Positions 1 through 8,851 of a stretch of 64,000 nucleotides of DNA are shown in pieces. The translations under genes and the position numbers were made by a program. A model generated the notes under the pieces. That model was given only the letters and a program-made list of their open reading frames with translations. It ran no database searches and was not told the DNA's origin. This stretch comes from Streptomyces geranii (GTDB taxonomy: Bacteria; Actinomycetota; Actinomycetes; Streptomycetales; Streptomycetaceae), in assembly GCF_002954775.1 (NCBI RefSeq), contig NZ_KZ672952.1:562883-626882 (forward strand), written 5' to 3'. How positions within the stretch are numbered: the stretch's first letter is position 1; the number at the start of each line of letters is the position of its first letter.

Positions 1-1241
1 GTCCGGCCGTCGTCGGCGAGGCCGCGCAGCATGTGCATCACCGAGCGGTCCATGCCGGGGTCTAGGCCGGAGGTCGGTTCGTCGAGGAAGAGCAGCGAGG
101 GCTTGGTGAGCAGTTCCAGGGCGACGCTGACCCGCTTGCGCTGGCCGCCGGAGAGGCTGTGCACGGGCTGCTCGACCCGCTGTTCCAGGCCGAGTTCACG
201 CACCACCTCGTCGACCCGGGCCCGCCGCTCCGCCTTCAGGGTGTCCTGCGGGAAACGCAGTTCGGCGGCGTAGGAGAGGGCTCCGCGCACGGTCAGCTGG
301 GCGTGCAGGATGTCGTCCTGCGGGACCAGGCCGATACGCCGGCGCAGTTCCGCGTAGTCGCGGTAGAGGTCGCGGCCGTCGTACAGGACCGTGCCGTGGT
401 CGGCGGGGCGCAGTCCGGTCAGGGCGTTCAGCAGGGTGGACTTGCCCGCGCCGCTGGGTCCGACGACCGCGAGCAGGCACTTCTCCCCCACCGGGAAGGA
501 CACGCCCTCAAGCAGGGTCTTGTGGCCGTGGTCGACGGCGACGGTGAGGTCCTGGACGTCGAGGGAGACCTCGCCGGTGTCGACGTACTCCTGGAGCTGG
601 TCGCCGACCAGGCAGAAGGCGGAGTGCCCGACGCCGACGATGTCACCGGCCGCGACGACCGCTCGCTCGACGGGCCCGCCGTTGAGGTAGGTGCCGTTGT
701 GGCTGCCGAGGTCGACGATCTCGTACGTCCCGTCCGGGTGGGCGCGCAGTTCGGCGTGCCGGCGGGAGACGAGGAGGTCGTCGACGACGAGGTCGTTGTC
801 GGCGGCGCGGCCGATGCGGACGGTACGGGCGGACAGGGGCCGCACGGTCGTGGGTTGCCGGAAGGTGCCGGTGAGTGCGGGCATGGAGACCGCCGAGGGG
901 CGTTCCCGGGCGGGCGGGGGCGGGCTGAGGAGGACGGCGCGCGGCCCGTCGGCGGGGCTGCCGAACCGCAGGACGCTGCCGGGGCCGACGTCCCGTTCAC
1001 TCACGCGCAGACCGTCGGCGTAGGTGCCGTTCGTGCTGTTCTCGTCCGCGACCGTCCAGTGGCCGTCCTCCTGCCGCAGCACCGCGTGGTGCCAGGAGAC
1101 CCGGGCGTCGTCGATGACGATCTCGCTGAGCGGGTCCCGCCCGACGTGATAGTCGCGGCCCGGGCACATCAGCGTGGAGCCCGTGTCCGTCTCCAGGACG
1201 AGTTCGGGCGCGGTCGGCACGGCCGACCCCTGGTCTACCAT
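1..1241 (-). CDS. FHA-FHA-ABC transporter ATPase (5' part)
   Basis: The reading frame runs from an ATG at 1241 off the left edge, with 413 codons visible. Two forkhead-associated domains (about residues 15-90 and 120-200) bind phosphothreonine peptides in known relatives. They precede an ABC ATPase with Walker A GPSGAGKST (about residue 264), Q-loop LVPQDD, signature LSGGQRKRV and Walker B LLFLDEPTSGLDP. Full-length relatives usually continue into an ABC-2 membrane domain, which would lie outside the window. No good ribosome site precedes the ATG, but a TATATA-like stretch near 1265-1272 could be a -10 element with a short leader. The exported substrate cannot be inferred. Confidence 0.9.
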   Translation of the reverse strand, partial: MVDQGSAVPTAPELVLETDTGSTLMCPGRDYHVGRDPLSEIVIDDARVSWHHAVLRQEDGHWTVADENSTNGTYADGLRVSERDVGPGSVLRFGSPADGPRAVLLSPPPPARERPSAVSMPALTGTFRQPTTVRPLSARTVRIGRAADNDLVVDDLLVSRRHAELRAHPDGTYEIVDLGSHNGTYLNGGPVERAVVAAGDIVGVGHSAFCLVGDQLQEYVDTGEVSLDVQDLTVAVDHGHKTLLEGVSFPVGEKCLLAVVGPSGAGKSTLLNALTGLRPADHGTVLYDGRDLYRDYAELRRRIGLVPQDDILHAQLTVRGALSYAAELRFPQDTLKAERRARVDEVVRELGLEQRVEQPVHSLSGGQRKRVSVALELLTKPSLLFLDEPTSGLDPGMDRSVMHMLRGLADDGR

Positions 1242-1310
1242 GCCCAGAATTCTAGCGATTCGTCCGTATATACGCCTGGCCAGCGCCCGGCGGCTCAGGA
1301 GTCGCGGAGG

Positions 1311-1721
1311 CTAGGCGACCGGGACGACCAGTGCCGGGGTGGTCCGCTGCATCCGCAGGGCGTCGACGGACTCGGCGAGCAGTTCGTACTCGGTGGTCTC
1401 GTCGTAGGTGGCGATCCGGACGAGTCGGCCCGCCGCCAACTCCTCGGCGACCAGCTCCTGTTGGTACTGGTCCATGGCCCAGGCGCGCAGCAGGCCGGGC
1501 ACGTCGGGCACGGTGGCGGCGACCGGGACGAGCGAGTTCGGGGGGAAGTACGGCTCCTCCGGCTGCGGATCCAGCCGTTCGGCCATCCAGTTCGCCCGGT
1601 CCCGTAACCACCACAGGGCCAGCGCCAGGGTCGGCGCGCGATACGTGCCCAGCGGGACGCCTATTCGCCGGCCCGCACAGACTCCGTACGCCGTGACATG
1701 GCAAAGGAACTCGTCGTGCAC
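1311..1721 (-). CDS. Small actinomycete protein of unknown function
   Basis: A 136-residue soluble protein starting at GTG 1721, preceded by a good ribosome site (GGGGGAAAG). It has no signal peptide, membrane segment or motif I recognise. The middle is rich in Trp, Pro and Tyr, and the C-terminal half looks helical with a short hydrophobic end. It stands alone between the FHA-ABC gene and a long intergenic region. Codon use matches its neighbours, so it is probably a real gene. No function is assigned. Confidence 0.7.
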   Translation of the reverse strand: MHDEFLCHVTAYGVCAGRRIGVPLGTYRAPTLALALWWLRDRANWMAERLDPQPEEPYFPPNSLVPVAATVPDVPGLLRAWAMDQYQQELVAEELAAGRLVRIATYDETTEYELLAESVDALRMQRTTPALVVPVA

Positions 1722-1798
1722 GATCTTTCCCCCGATCGCCTGCCGGCCCTGCCTCGCTTTCCGTGCGGCTCACTCGGTCGTGCAGTGTTCTACCACTG

Positions 1799-1826
1799 AG
1801 TATCTTCACTATTGACACTCTGTCAC
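1799..1826 (-). promoter_or_regulatory. Candidate promoter with palindrome over the -35
   Basis: Read on the minus strand, GTGACA (1826-1821) and GATACT (1804-1799) are spaced 16 bp and resemble a -35/-10 pair about 80 bp upstream of the GTG at 1721. The palindrome TGACA-CTC-TGTCA (1813-1825) overlaps the -35 and could be an operator. This is pattern matching only. Confidence 0.3.
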
Positions 1827-1930
1827 CACACCTTTCCGGCCAGTCTCCAGTGCATTCGCCTGGCATATTCCTGGCAGGTATGGACCGGATTCCGACGGGA
1901 CGGTCTCTTTTACCGTCGATTCACGGCACG

Positions 1931-1983
1931 CGCCCCGCATTCCCGGTGGTTTCTCAAGTGAAGACCACCGGGAATGCGGGGCG
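1931..1983. terminator. Perfect 20-bp stem-loop in the 1722-2184 gap
   Basis: Bases 1931-1950 and 1964-1983 are perfect reverse complements, giving a 20-bp G+C-rich stem around a 13-base loop. The stem lies 200 bp past the end of the aldo/keto reductase gene (which ends at 2185 on the minus strand) and 210 bp upstream of the gene at 1721. The likeliest role is a factor-independent terminator of the kind without a U-tract seen in Streptomyces. An RNA or protein-binding element is also possible. I see no credible gene in the rest of 1722-2184. Confidence 0.6.
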
Positions 1984-2184
1984 TGACGACAACCAGCGAG
2001 AAAGCCGCAAGGGTCGGTGGAGAATTCACAGCCGTACCGTGCAAAAGGCCCGCACCTGGAGCCCACTCCGTCCGACCTGGCCAAAACCCGTCATACGCCT
2101 TGGCTCCTGCGGACAAAAAGATCGCGTCAACGTGACAGTACGGTCGGCCGAGCGGTTCTGTTCATCCGGATCGGGCAAAAAAGA

Positions 2185-3177
2185 TCAGGCCTTGATCACC
2201 GCATCGATTCGCGCCAGTTCCTCGGCGGAGAATTCCAGGTTGTCGATCGCGGCCACGCTGTCCTCCAGCTGCTGCGGGCTGCTCGCGCCGACCAGGGCGG
2301 AGGTGACCCGGCCGCCGCGCAGCACCCAGGCGAGCGCCAGCTGGGCGAGGCTCTGGCCGCGCGACTTGGCGATGTCGTCGAGGGCGCGCAACTGCCCCAC
2401 GAGGTCCTCGGTGATCCGGTCGGAGTTCAGGAAGGGGCTGTCGCTCGCGGCCCGCGAGTCCGCCGGAATGCCATTGAGGTAACGGCCGGTGAGCAGGCCC
2501 TGCTCCAGCGGGGAGAAGACGATGGAGCCGACCTGGAGTTCGTCCAGGGCGTCCAGCAGGCCCTCGTCCTCGGGACGGCGGTCGAGCATCGAGTAGCGGG
2601 GCTGGTGGATGAGGAGCGGGGTGCCCAGCTCGCCCAGGATGCGGGCGGCCTCGCGGGTCTGCTCGGCGGAGTAGTTGGAGATGCCGACGTAGAGCGCCTT
2701 GCCCTGCTGGACGGCCGTGTGCAGGGCGCCCATCGTCTCCTCAAGGGGAGTCTCCGGGTCGGGACGGTGCGAGTAGAAGATGTCGACGTGGTCCAGGCCC
2801 ATCCGGGTCAGGCTCTGGTCGAGCGAGGACAGCAGGTACTTGCGCGAACCCCATTCGCCGTACGGGCCCGGCCACATCAGATAGCCGGCCTTGGTGGAGA
2901 TCACCAGCTCGTCGCGGTACGGGGCGAAGTCGGCCGTGAGCGCCTCGCCGAGGGCGGACTCGGCGGCGCCGGGGGGCGGGCCGTAGTTGTTCGCCAGGTC
3001 GAAGTGGGTGACGCCGAGGTCGAAGGCGCGGCGCAGGATGGCCCGCTGGGTGTCGACGGGTCGGTCGGGGCCGAAGTTGTGCCACAGGCCGAGCGACAGC
3101 GCGGGGAGCTTCAGGCCGCTGCGTCCGGTGCGCCGGTAGGGCATGTCCGCGTAACGGTCGGTGTGTGCGGTGTACAA
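2185..3177 (-). CDS. mgrA: Aldo/keto reductase, AKR14 (YghZ/MgrA-like)
   Basis: A 330-residue TIM-barrel NADPH-dependent reductase. The N-terminal pattern MPYRRTGRSGLKLPALSLG and the full family length match the L-glyceraldehyde-3-phosphate/methylglyoxal reductase subgroup. Catalytic Asp and Tyr lie in FDLANNYGP, Lys in VISTKAGY and His in FYSHRPD. The C-terminal VGASSPQQLEDS fits NADPH binding. It is cytosolic and probably detoxifies reactive aldehydes. It is divergent from the LysR gene across 120 bp, the usual layout for a LysR-controlled target, so control by that regulator is a reasonable inference. Confidence 0.88.
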   Translation of the reverse strand: MYTAHTDRYADMPYRRTGRSGLKLPALSLGLWHNFGPDRPVDTQRAILRRAFDLGVTHFDLANNYGPPPGAAESALGEALTADFAPYRDELVISTKAGYLMWPGPYGEWGSRKYLLSSLDQSLTRMGLDHVDIFYSHRPDPETPLEETMGALHTAVQQGKALYVGISNYSAEQTREAARILGELGTPLLIHQPRYSMLDRRPEDEGLLDALDELQVGSIVFSPLEQGLLTGRYLNGIPADSRAASDSPFLNSDRITEDLVGQLRALDDIAKSRGQSLAQLALAWVLRGGRVTSALVGASSPQQLEDSVAAIDNLEFSAEELARIDAVIKA

Positions 3178-3273
3178 CGCGACTCCAGAGGGGTTGGCAC
3201 GGCGGAGGTGATCTTTGCTGGTCCTACTCTTCCCCCGGAGGCGGGCAGTGGTCCAACAGGAGAATCGGATGGA

Positions 3274-3296
3274 ATTCAGCGGATAGGCTTCTCAAT
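3274..3296. promoter_or_regulatory. Candidate LysR binding site
   Basis: The arms ATTCAG and CTCAAT are separated by 11 bp, the interrupted dyad typical of LysR-type regulators, with 5 of 6 positions symmetric. It ends two bases before the LysR start codon and lies in the divergent gap with the aldo/keto reductase. It may serve autorepression and control of the neighbour. Confidence 0.35.
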
Positions 3297-3297
3297 C

Positions 3298-4197
3298 ATG
3301 GAGCTACGCCACCTTCAGCACTTCGTCGCGGTCGCGGAGGACCATCACTTCACCCGGGCCGCCGAACGCCTGATGGTGTCCCAGTCGGGCCTGTCGGCCT
3401 CGATCCGCGCGCTGGAGCGTGAGCTGCAGACTCCGCTGTTCGTGCGTACCACCCGCCGGGTGACGCTCACCCCGGCCGGGCGTGCGCTGCTCGGCGAGGC
3501 CGAGCGGATCCTCGCCCAGGTGCGCTCGGCCCACGAGGCGGTGGCGGCGGTGCAGGGGGTGCTGCGCGGGATGCTCGCGGTGGGCTCCGAGCAGTGCATC
3601 GCCGGGGTGCATGTGGCGGGGCTGCTGGCCGCGTTCCGGCGGCAGCACCCGGATGTGGAGATCTCGCTGCGGCAGGCGGGCTCGGGCGCGCTGGCGGAGG
3701 AGGTGGCAGCGGGCCGGCTCGACCTGGCCTTCGCCGTGCGGGGGACGCAGGAGGAGACCGACCAGCTGCGTGCCGTACCGCTGACCAGCGAGCCGATGAC
3801 CGTGCTGTGCCATCCGAGCCACCGGCTCGCGGCGGCCGGCGCGGCCGTGACGCCGGAGGATCTCGGCGGCGAGGTGTTCGTCGACTTCCACCCGGACTGG
3901 GGGCCGCGCCGCACCACCGACGCCGCCTTCGCCGAGGCGGGCGTGCGCCGTACGGTCGCCCTGGAGGTCAACGACGTGCACAGCCTCCTCGACCTCGTGG
4001 ACGAGAACCTGGGCGTGGCCGTCGTACCCCGGCACTTCCGGCACAAGCGCGACTCGCTGACGGCGCTCCCGGTCAAGGGCACCGGCGAGACCGTGTACGA
4101 GACGGTCGCCCTGCTGCCCGCCTCGGAGGCGACCAGCCCCGCCGCGCGGGCGCTGATGGCCCTGCTGGACACAGAGGCCGAAACCAAGGGGGCGTGA
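3298..4197 (+). CDS. LysR-family transcriptional regulator
   Basis: A 299-residue protein with the LysR winged helix-turn-helix at residues 1-60 (MELRHLQHFVAVAEDHHFTRAA, then SQSGLSASIRALE) and a periplasmic-binding-protein-like effector domain at about 90-290. ATG 3298 is chosen because the domain begins at its first residue. No strong ribosome site precedes it, so translation may be leaderless. It is divergent from the aldo/keto reductase, its likely target. The DinB-like gene follows 28 bp downstream and may be cotranscribed. The effector is unknown. Confidence 0.9.
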   Translation: MELRHLQHFVAVAEDHHFTRAAERLMVSQSGLSASIRALERELQTPLFVRTTRRVTLTPAGRALLGEAERILAQVRSAHEAVAAVQGVLRGMLAVGSEQCIAGVHVAGLLAAFRRQHPDVEISLRQAGSGALAEEVAAGRLDLAFAVRGTQEETDQLRAVPLTSEPMTVLCHPSHRLAAAGAAVTPEDLGGEVFVDFHPDWGPRRTTDAAFAEAGVRRTVALEVNDVHSLLDLVDENLGVAVVPRHFRHKRDSLTALPVKGTGETVYETVALLPASEATSPAARALMALLDTEAETKGA

Positions 4198-4225
4198 CGG
4201 GCCGGAGTGCGGGAGGGTGGACCCC

Positions 4226-4741
4226 ATGCATGCCAAGGACATCCTCATCGACGGCTACAGCCGTATCCGGGAAGAGGTCCACGCCGCCGTCGAGGGCCTC
4301 GGCCCCGACGACCTCAACCACCGCCCCGGCCCCGACGCCAACTCGATGGCCTGGCTGGTCTGGCATCTCACCCGGGTCCAGGACGACCATGTGGCCGGTG
4401 GCTTCGGGCTCGACCAGGTGTGGCTGACGCAGGGCTGGGAGAAGCGTTTCGGCCTCGACCTGGAGCCCCGTGACATCGGATACGGCCACACCTCCGCGCA
4501 GGTCGCCGAGGTCCGGGTCGACTCCCCCGACCTGCTGACCGGCTACTTCGACGCCGTGCTCGACCAGACCCTCGAAGCCCTGCGCACACTGATCGCCGAG
4601 GACCTGGAACGCGTCGTGGACAAGGGCTGGGACCCGCCGGTCACGCTGGGCGTACGGCTGGTCAGTGTCCTGGCCGACGACTGGGAGCACATCGGCCAGG
4701 CCGCCTACCTGCGGGGGCTGATTCAGAGCGCCGAGGCGTAG
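4226..4741 (+). CDS. DinB-like (DUF664) four-helix protein
   Basis: A 171-residue protein of the DinB/YfiT metal-binding four-helix fold. Histidines in [11 protein letters not shown] and DDWEHIGQ match the usual metal ligands. ATG 4226 is preferred over GTG 4217 because GGGAGG lies 9 bp upstream. Actinobacterial relatives include mycothiol-dependent transferases and isomerases, but the reaction here is unknown. It follows the LysR gene closely. Its 3' end overlaps the convergent adenosine deaminase gene by 19 bp, so both genes lack a separate terminator. Confidence 0.8.
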   Translation: MHAKDILIDGYSRIREEVHAAVEGLGPDDLNHRPGPDANSMAWLVWHLTRVQDDHVAGGFGLDQVWLTQGWEKRFGLDLEPRDIGYGHTSAQVAEVRVDSPDLLTGYFDAVLDQTLEALRTLIAEDLERVVDKGWDPPVTLGVRLVSVLADDWEHIGQAAYLRGLIQSAEA

Positions 4742-5802
4742 CCGGGAAGCACCACGTCCTCGATGAGGGCGTTGCGCTCGTCGAAGGGGATGAAGGCGCT
4801 CTTCACCGCGTTGACGGTGACCGTCCGCAGATCCTCGACCGTCCAGTCCGCCTCCTCGACCAGCAGGGACATCTCGCGGGTCATCGTCGTGCCGGATACG
4901 AGGCGGTTGTCCGTGTTGAGGGTGACGCGGAAGCCCAGGTCCTTCAGGGCGGTGATGGGGTGCTCGGCGATCGAGGTGGCGGCGCCCGTCTGGAGGTTGG
5001 AGGTCGGGCACATCTCCAGGGCGATCCGGCGGTCGCGCACCCAGCCAGCGAGCCGACCGAGCTTGCCGCCCGCGAGGTCGACGATGTCCTCGGTGATGCG
5101 GACACCGTGGCCGATGCGCTGGGCGCCGCAGACCTGGAGGGCCTGGTGGATGCTGGGCAGCCCGTGCGCCTCACCGGCGTGGATGGTGAACGGCACGTTC
5201 TCGCGGCGCAGGTGTTCGAAGGCGGCGAGGTGGTCGGCGGGCGGGAAGCCGTCCTCGGCGCCCGCGATGTCGAAGCCGACGACACCGGCGTCCCGGAAGG
5301 CAACGGCCAGGTCGGCGGCCTCCCGGACCCGGTCGAACATCCGCATCCCGCACAGCAGCGTCCCGACCCGCACCGGGGTGCCAGCGGCGGCGGCCTTCGC
5401 CATACCGGCGGCCAGGCCCTCCTGGACGGTCTCGACGACCTCGGGGAGGGTCAGCCCGCCGTTGACGTTCAGCTCGGGGGCGTAGCGCACCTCGGCGTAG
5501 ACGACGCCGTCCTCGGCGAGGTCGAGGACGTACTCCTCGGCGGTGCGCAGCAGGCCCTCGCGGGTCTGCATCACGGCGAGGGTGTGCTCGAAGGTGGCTA
5601 TGTAGCGCACCAGGTCACCGGAGTTGGCGGCCTCGTAGTACCAGGCGGCCAGCTCGTCCGGGTCGGTGGTGGGCAGGGTGTGCCCGACCTCTGCGGCCAG
5701 CTCGACCAGGGTGGCGGGGCGCAGACCGCCGTCGAGGTGGTCGTGCAGGACGGCCTTGGGGAGGCGGCGGATCACTTCGGCGTCTACGCGCGTAGTAGTC
5801 AT
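4723..5802 (-). CDS. add: Adenosine deaminase
   Basis: A 359-residue cytosolic zinc enzyme that deaminates adenosine or deoxyadenosine to inosine or deoxyinosine in purine salvage. Visible motifs are the first zinc site HDHLDGG (residues 20-26), the catalytic [16 protein letters not shown], the substrate-site CPTSN and the zinc Asp in TLNTDN. Length is normal for bacterial Add. The next gene downstream converges and overlaps by 19 bp. Streptomycetes often carry several paralogues. This could be a housekeeping copy or one with relaxed specificity. Confidence 0.92.
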   Translation of the reverse strand: MTTTRVDAEVIRRLPKAVLHDHLDGGLRPATLVELAAEVGHTLPTTDPDELAAWYYEAANSGDLVRYIATFEHTLAVMQTREGLLRTAEEYVLDLAEDGVVYAEVRYAPELNVNGGLTLPEVVETVQEGLAAGMAKAAAAGTPVRVGTLLCGMRMFDRVREAADLAVAFRDAGVVGFDIAGAEDGFPPADHLAAFEHLRRENVPFTIHAGEAHGLPSIHQALQVCGAQRIGHGVRITEDIVDLAGGKLGRLAGWVRDRRIALEMCPTSNLQTGAATSIAEHPITALKDLGFRVTLNTDNRLVSGTTMTREMSLLVEEADWTVEDLRTVTVNAVKSAFIPFDERNALIEDVVLPGYASAL

Positions 5803-5871
5803 GGCGGAGTCTTTCGTCGAGCTGGGCGGAACGGCGGGAAGGGGCGGAAGAAGGAGAGGAAGGGGGCTGGA

Positions 5872-6267
5872 TCAGGCGGGCTGGAGGAGGTCCCAGCGGT
5901 TGCCGTACAGGTCCTGGAAGACGGCGACCGAGCCGTACGGTTCGTGGCGCGGCTCCTCCAGGAAGGTCACGCCTGCGGCGGTCATCCGGGCGTGGTCGCG
6001 GGCGAAGTCGTCGGTGTGCAGGAAGAAGCCGACACGTCCGCCGGTCTGGTCGCCGACCCGGGCGCGCTGGCCCTCGCCCTTGGCCCGGGCGAGGACCAGC
6101 CCGGTGCCCGCCGCTTCTCCGCCGGCGCCTGGCTCGACGACGACCCAGCGGGAGCCGTCGGGGCGCGGGGTGTCCTCGACGAGCCGGAAGCCGAGCGCGT
6201 CGGTGTAGAAGCGGATCGCCTCGTCGTGGTCGTCGACGACGAGGGTGATCAGTGCGATACGTCTCAT
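5872..6267 (-). CDS. VOC-superfamily (glyoxalase-like) protein
   Basis: A 131-residue protein with two beta-alpha-beta-beta-beta repeats of the vicinal oxygen chelate fold. The first repeat contains DDHDEAIRFYTDALGF and the second VGFFLHTDDF, ending in FQDLYGNRWDLLQPA. A full metal triad is not clear, so it may bind a small molecule rather than catalyse. It lies 69 bp upstream of adenosine deaminase on the same strand and may share its transcript. No specific function is assigned. Confidence 0.8.
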   Translation of the reverse strand: MRRIALITLVVDDHDEAIRFYTDALGFRLVEDTPRPDGSRWVVVEPGAGGEAAGTGLVLARAKGEGQRARVGDQTGGRVGFFLHTDDFARDHARMTAAGVTFLEEPRHEPYGSVAVFQDLYGNRWDLLQPA

Positions 6268-6451
6268 CGGCCCTCCTCGGCCTCTCGGGCGCCGGCCAGC
6301 CGGGCCGTGCGGCCGACCTGCGAATCACGTGCGGTTGACGGGTGAGGTTATACGTAACACGCGGGGTGTGTCATCTCCGTGTCCGCACGCGTGATCCCGT
6401 CCGCGTCCGCAGAGCCGGGAACGATCGCCGGGGTGTGATCGTCGAGCAGGT

Positions 6452-7336
6452 GTGAACCGTGTGCGTGCTGTGGCGAGGTCGGGCTCCCCCGTGGTGGGGA
6501 GCCTGGCCGCGTTCGTGCTGCTGGCGCTGCTCGCCCTCACGGTCGCGGCGCAGGGCGGCGGCACCCTGTTCGGCGACCGGGCCCTGCTGGAGTGGTCGCT
6601 CGCCCACCGCCCGGACGCGGCGGCCACCCTCGCCCGGGTGGTGACCCACACCGGCTCGGGCTTCGTTCCGTACGCGCTTGTCGCCCTCGCCGGTTTCCTG
6701 CTCGGCAGAACCGCACAGCAGCGGATCCGGGCAGCCGCCGCCTGCCTCGTCTGTCTGGTCGCCGCCCAGGCGGTGCGGTTCTCGGTGATGGCGCTGCTGT
6801 CCCGGCCCCGGCCCGCCGTGGCGCACTGGGCGACGGACGCCGGCCACTGGTCGTTCCCCTCGGGCCACACCACCACGTCGGCCGTCACCGCCGGACTGCT
6901 GGTCCTGGCCGTGTGGACACGGGCCCCGCGCGGCCGGCGTCCGATCGCCGTCGCGGTCGGCTGCTGGGCTGTGCTGGTGGGGCTGACCAGGGTCTATCTG
7001 GGCGTCCACTGGTTCTCGGACGTCATCGGTGGCTGGCTGTTCGCCGCGTGGTGGCTGGGGCTCGCGGCGTACGCGGTGACGCGCTTCGCGCCGGACGCGT
7101 GGGCGGAGACGCTGCGCGGGGACGCGACGACCGAGGTGCGCGGAGTGCCGCTGCCCGGCATACCGGGGCCGGGAGCGGAGGCCGGGAGCGGGCGCGGCAA
7201 GGTGGAGATCGTGTCGGAGTCCGACTGCGACGCGCCCCCACCGAGCGCTGCCCCTCCAGGAGTTGGGTGCCATGTCCGTGCTGCCGAGGCCGACCGGATA
7301 CCCGTCCCGCCAGAACGTGACGTTTCCCAGCGCTGA
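6452..7336 (+). CDS. PAP2-family membrane phosphatase
   Basis: A 294-residue integral membrane protein with about five transmembrane segments. It has the three phosphatase signatures: LLSRPRP (C1), FPSGH (C2) and TRVYLGVHWFSD (C3, catalytic His). Relatives dephosphorylate phosphatidic acid, undecaprenyl pyrophosphate or other lipid phosphates at the outer membrane face. The GTG start at 6452 has only a weak ribosome site. The C-terminal 60 residues are low complexity, and the last 65 bp overlap the start of the degraded dienelactone hydrolase gene. Confidence 0.85.
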   Translation: MNRVRAVARSGSPVVGSLAAFVLLALLALTVAAQGGGTLFGDRALLEWSLAHRPDAAATLARVVTHTGSGFVPYALVALAGFLLGRTAQQRIRAAAACLVCLVAAQAVRFSVMALLSRPRPAVAHWATDAGHWSFPSGHTTTSAVTAGLLVLAVWTRAPRGRRPIAVAVGCWAVLVGLTRVYLGVHWFSDVIGGWLFAAWWLGLAAYAVTRFAPDAWAETLRGDATTEVRGVPLPGIPGPGAEAGSGRGKVEIVSESDCDAPPPSAAPPGVGCHVRAAEADRIPVPPERDVSQR

Positions 7337-7773
7337 CACCACCGCGTACGGCGGTCTGGCACTGCCTCCGTCCGGCAGCGGGCCCGGTGTCATCGTCATC
7401 CAGGAGTGGTGGGGCCTCAACGACCACATCGCGGACGTCACCGACCGGCTCGCGCAGGCGGGCTTCGCCGCCCTCGCCCCCGACCTGTACGGCGGCAATG
7501 TGGCGCACGAGAGCGAGGGGGCGCTGCGGATGACGCAGGCCCTGCCGGTGCCGAAGGGCGTCGAGCTCCTGTCCGGCGCAGTCGACTACCTGCTGGCACG
7601 GCCGGAGGTGACTTCGGAAACGGTCGGTTCGGTCGGTTTCTGCGTAGGCGGCGGCTTTGTGCTGGACCACTAGGCCGAGGTGCTGAGCCACTACGGCGAA
7701 CGTTTACGACGCGGAGTCGGCGACGTCGGCGTGGGAGAGCACGGTGCCGTTCCTGCGGGAGCGGGTGCGCTGA
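7272..7773 (+). pseudogene. Dienelactone hydrolase family pseudogene
   Basis: From ATG 7272 the frame encodes the N-terminal 133 residues of a dienelactone hydrolase, including VIVIQEWWGLN and the nucleophile elbow GFCVGGGF, then stops at TAG 7671. The same frame continues past the stop with a fragment reading VLSHYGER. A +1 frame then gives the usual C-terminal end (VYDAESATSAWES to FLRERVR) and a stop at 7771. Compared with the roughly 240-residue family, two internal blocks carrying the catalytic Asp and His are missing. The gene is broken by a stop, deletions and a frameshift. Confidence 0.8.
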
Positions 7774-7799
7774 GCGCGAGTTGTTCGTAGGGCGGGCGG

Positions 7800-7836
7800 G
7801 GCAGGCGGGCCCGGAACACTCCCGGACCCGCCTGCC
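7800..7836. terminator. Stem-loop between convergent genes
   Basis: A 10-bp perfect G+C stem (7800-7809 with 7827-7836), one mismatch, then 4 more pairs and a 7-base loop. It lies between the end of the dienelactone hydrolase remnant and the convergent secreted-protein gene and can act as a terminator in both directions. Confidence 0.6.
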
Positions 7837-7874
7837 GTACCACTGGTCTGCCTGAACTGCAGGACCACTTGGAC

Positions 7875-7900
7875 CTGTTGGAGCTGTTGGAGCTGTTGGA
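7875..7900. repeat. Three tandem copies of a 9-bp unit
   Basis: The unit CTGTTGGAG occurs at 7875-7883 and 7884-7892, with a partial third copy at 7893-7900, directly after the stop codon of the minus-strand gene at 7901. It probably arose by slippage; no function is evident. Confidence 0.7.
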
Positions 7901-8851
7901 TCAGCCGCTGGCGCCCGCGAGCCAGGCCGTGGCGTTGAGGGCGAGGGGTGCGTTGGTGGCGCCGGTGTCGTTCCAGCCGTCGTAGAGGGTGTTGCCGGAC
8001 TGGCCGGTGCCGTCGTCGATGGGTGAGCTGTCGCCCCAGAAGGCGATCCGGCCGCTGCCGAAGGTGCTGGTCAGGAAGAAGGCGCCGGTGTTGCCGGAGT
8101 ATCCGGACCGGTAGAGGAGCCCCTTCACGGCGGAGTTGTCGGCGGGCTTGAGGGTGGCGGTCGTACCGCTGGCGATGAGGCTCTTGGTGACGGTGCCGAA
8201 GGAGCCGTGCAGCACGGGGTTCGTACTGGCGCTGATCGCGGCGGGGTAGCCGGAGCTGATGCTCAGGGAGTCGATGGAGAAGCCGAACGGGTCGGTGGAG
8301 TCGACACTGTTGTTGGTCATCAGGTCGTTGAGGATCTCGACCGCGTCCTCGCCGTCGTTGTTCCGGTCGGCGCCGGTGTGGTCGGAGATCATGAAGAGGC
8401 CGCCGCCGTTCTGGACGAACCTCATGATGGCGGTCTTCTCGGCCGTGGTGAACAGCGTGTTGGGCTCGGGCAGCACGAGGGTGTCGAAGTTCGACAGGTC
8501 GGTCGCCGTGGAGCCGCCGTAGGCGAGGCTGGAGCCCGAGGGCAGCGTCTTGAGGCTGTAGTCGCCGGTCTGCTGGAGGGCGACGCCCCAGGAGGAGAGC
8601 GCGCCGGTCCAGTCGGTCTCGTCGGCGGGGGCGGAGTCCTCGGAGAGCGGGTCGGGCTGGCTCTTGGAGATGATCCAGTCGGCGTTGCCGGCGGTCTCGG
8701 CGTGGGCGTTGTCGAAGAGGACGCGGTGGGTGGTGGCCGCGTGGGCGGGCGTGGCGGTGGCGGTGGCCTGGGCGGCGGCACCGGCGGCAACGAGGCCGAG
8801 CACGGCCAGGGCGGAGACAAGTCTGTGGCGGGACCCGGTGATGGCGTACAT
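7901..8851 (-). CDS. Secreted protein with amidotransferase-like fold
   Basis: About 316 residues beginning MYAITGSRHR, with a clear Sec signal peptide: basic start, hydrophobic LVSALAVLGLVAAG and cleavage after AHA near residue 39. The mature part has alternating strands and glycine turns (FDTLVLPEPN, IMRFVQNGGGLFMISDHTGA, GRIAFWGD) resembling the Rossmann-like class I glutamine amidotransferase fold found in some secreted hydrolases. I do not see a convincing Cys nucleophile. An upstream TTG at 8974 is in frame, but the signal peptide favours the internal ATG. Function is unknown. Confidence 0.75.
   Translation of the reverse strand: MYAITGSRHRLVSALAVLGLVAAGAAAQATATATPAHAATTHRVLFDNAHAETAGNADWIISKSQPDPLSEDSAPADETDWTGALSSWGVALQQTGDYSLKTLPSGSSLAYGGSTATDLSNFDTLVLPEPNTLFTTAEKTAIMRFVQNGGGLFMISDHTGADRNNDGEDAVEILNDLMTNNSVDSTDPFGFSIDSLSISSGYPAAISASTNPVLHGSFGTVTKSLIASGTTATLKPADNSAVKGLLYRSGYSGNTGAFFLTSTFGSGRIAFWGDSSPIDDGTGQSGNTLYDGWNDTGATNAPLALNATAWLAGASG

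Noticed and set aside
159..1607. A 482-codon + strand frame
   Set aside because: It is antisense to the clear FHA-FHA-ABC gene and the 1311 gene.
1809..2116. Short minus-strand frames in the 1722-2184 gap
   Set aside because: Composition is atypical, there is no family signal, and the frames read through the 20-bp stem-loop.
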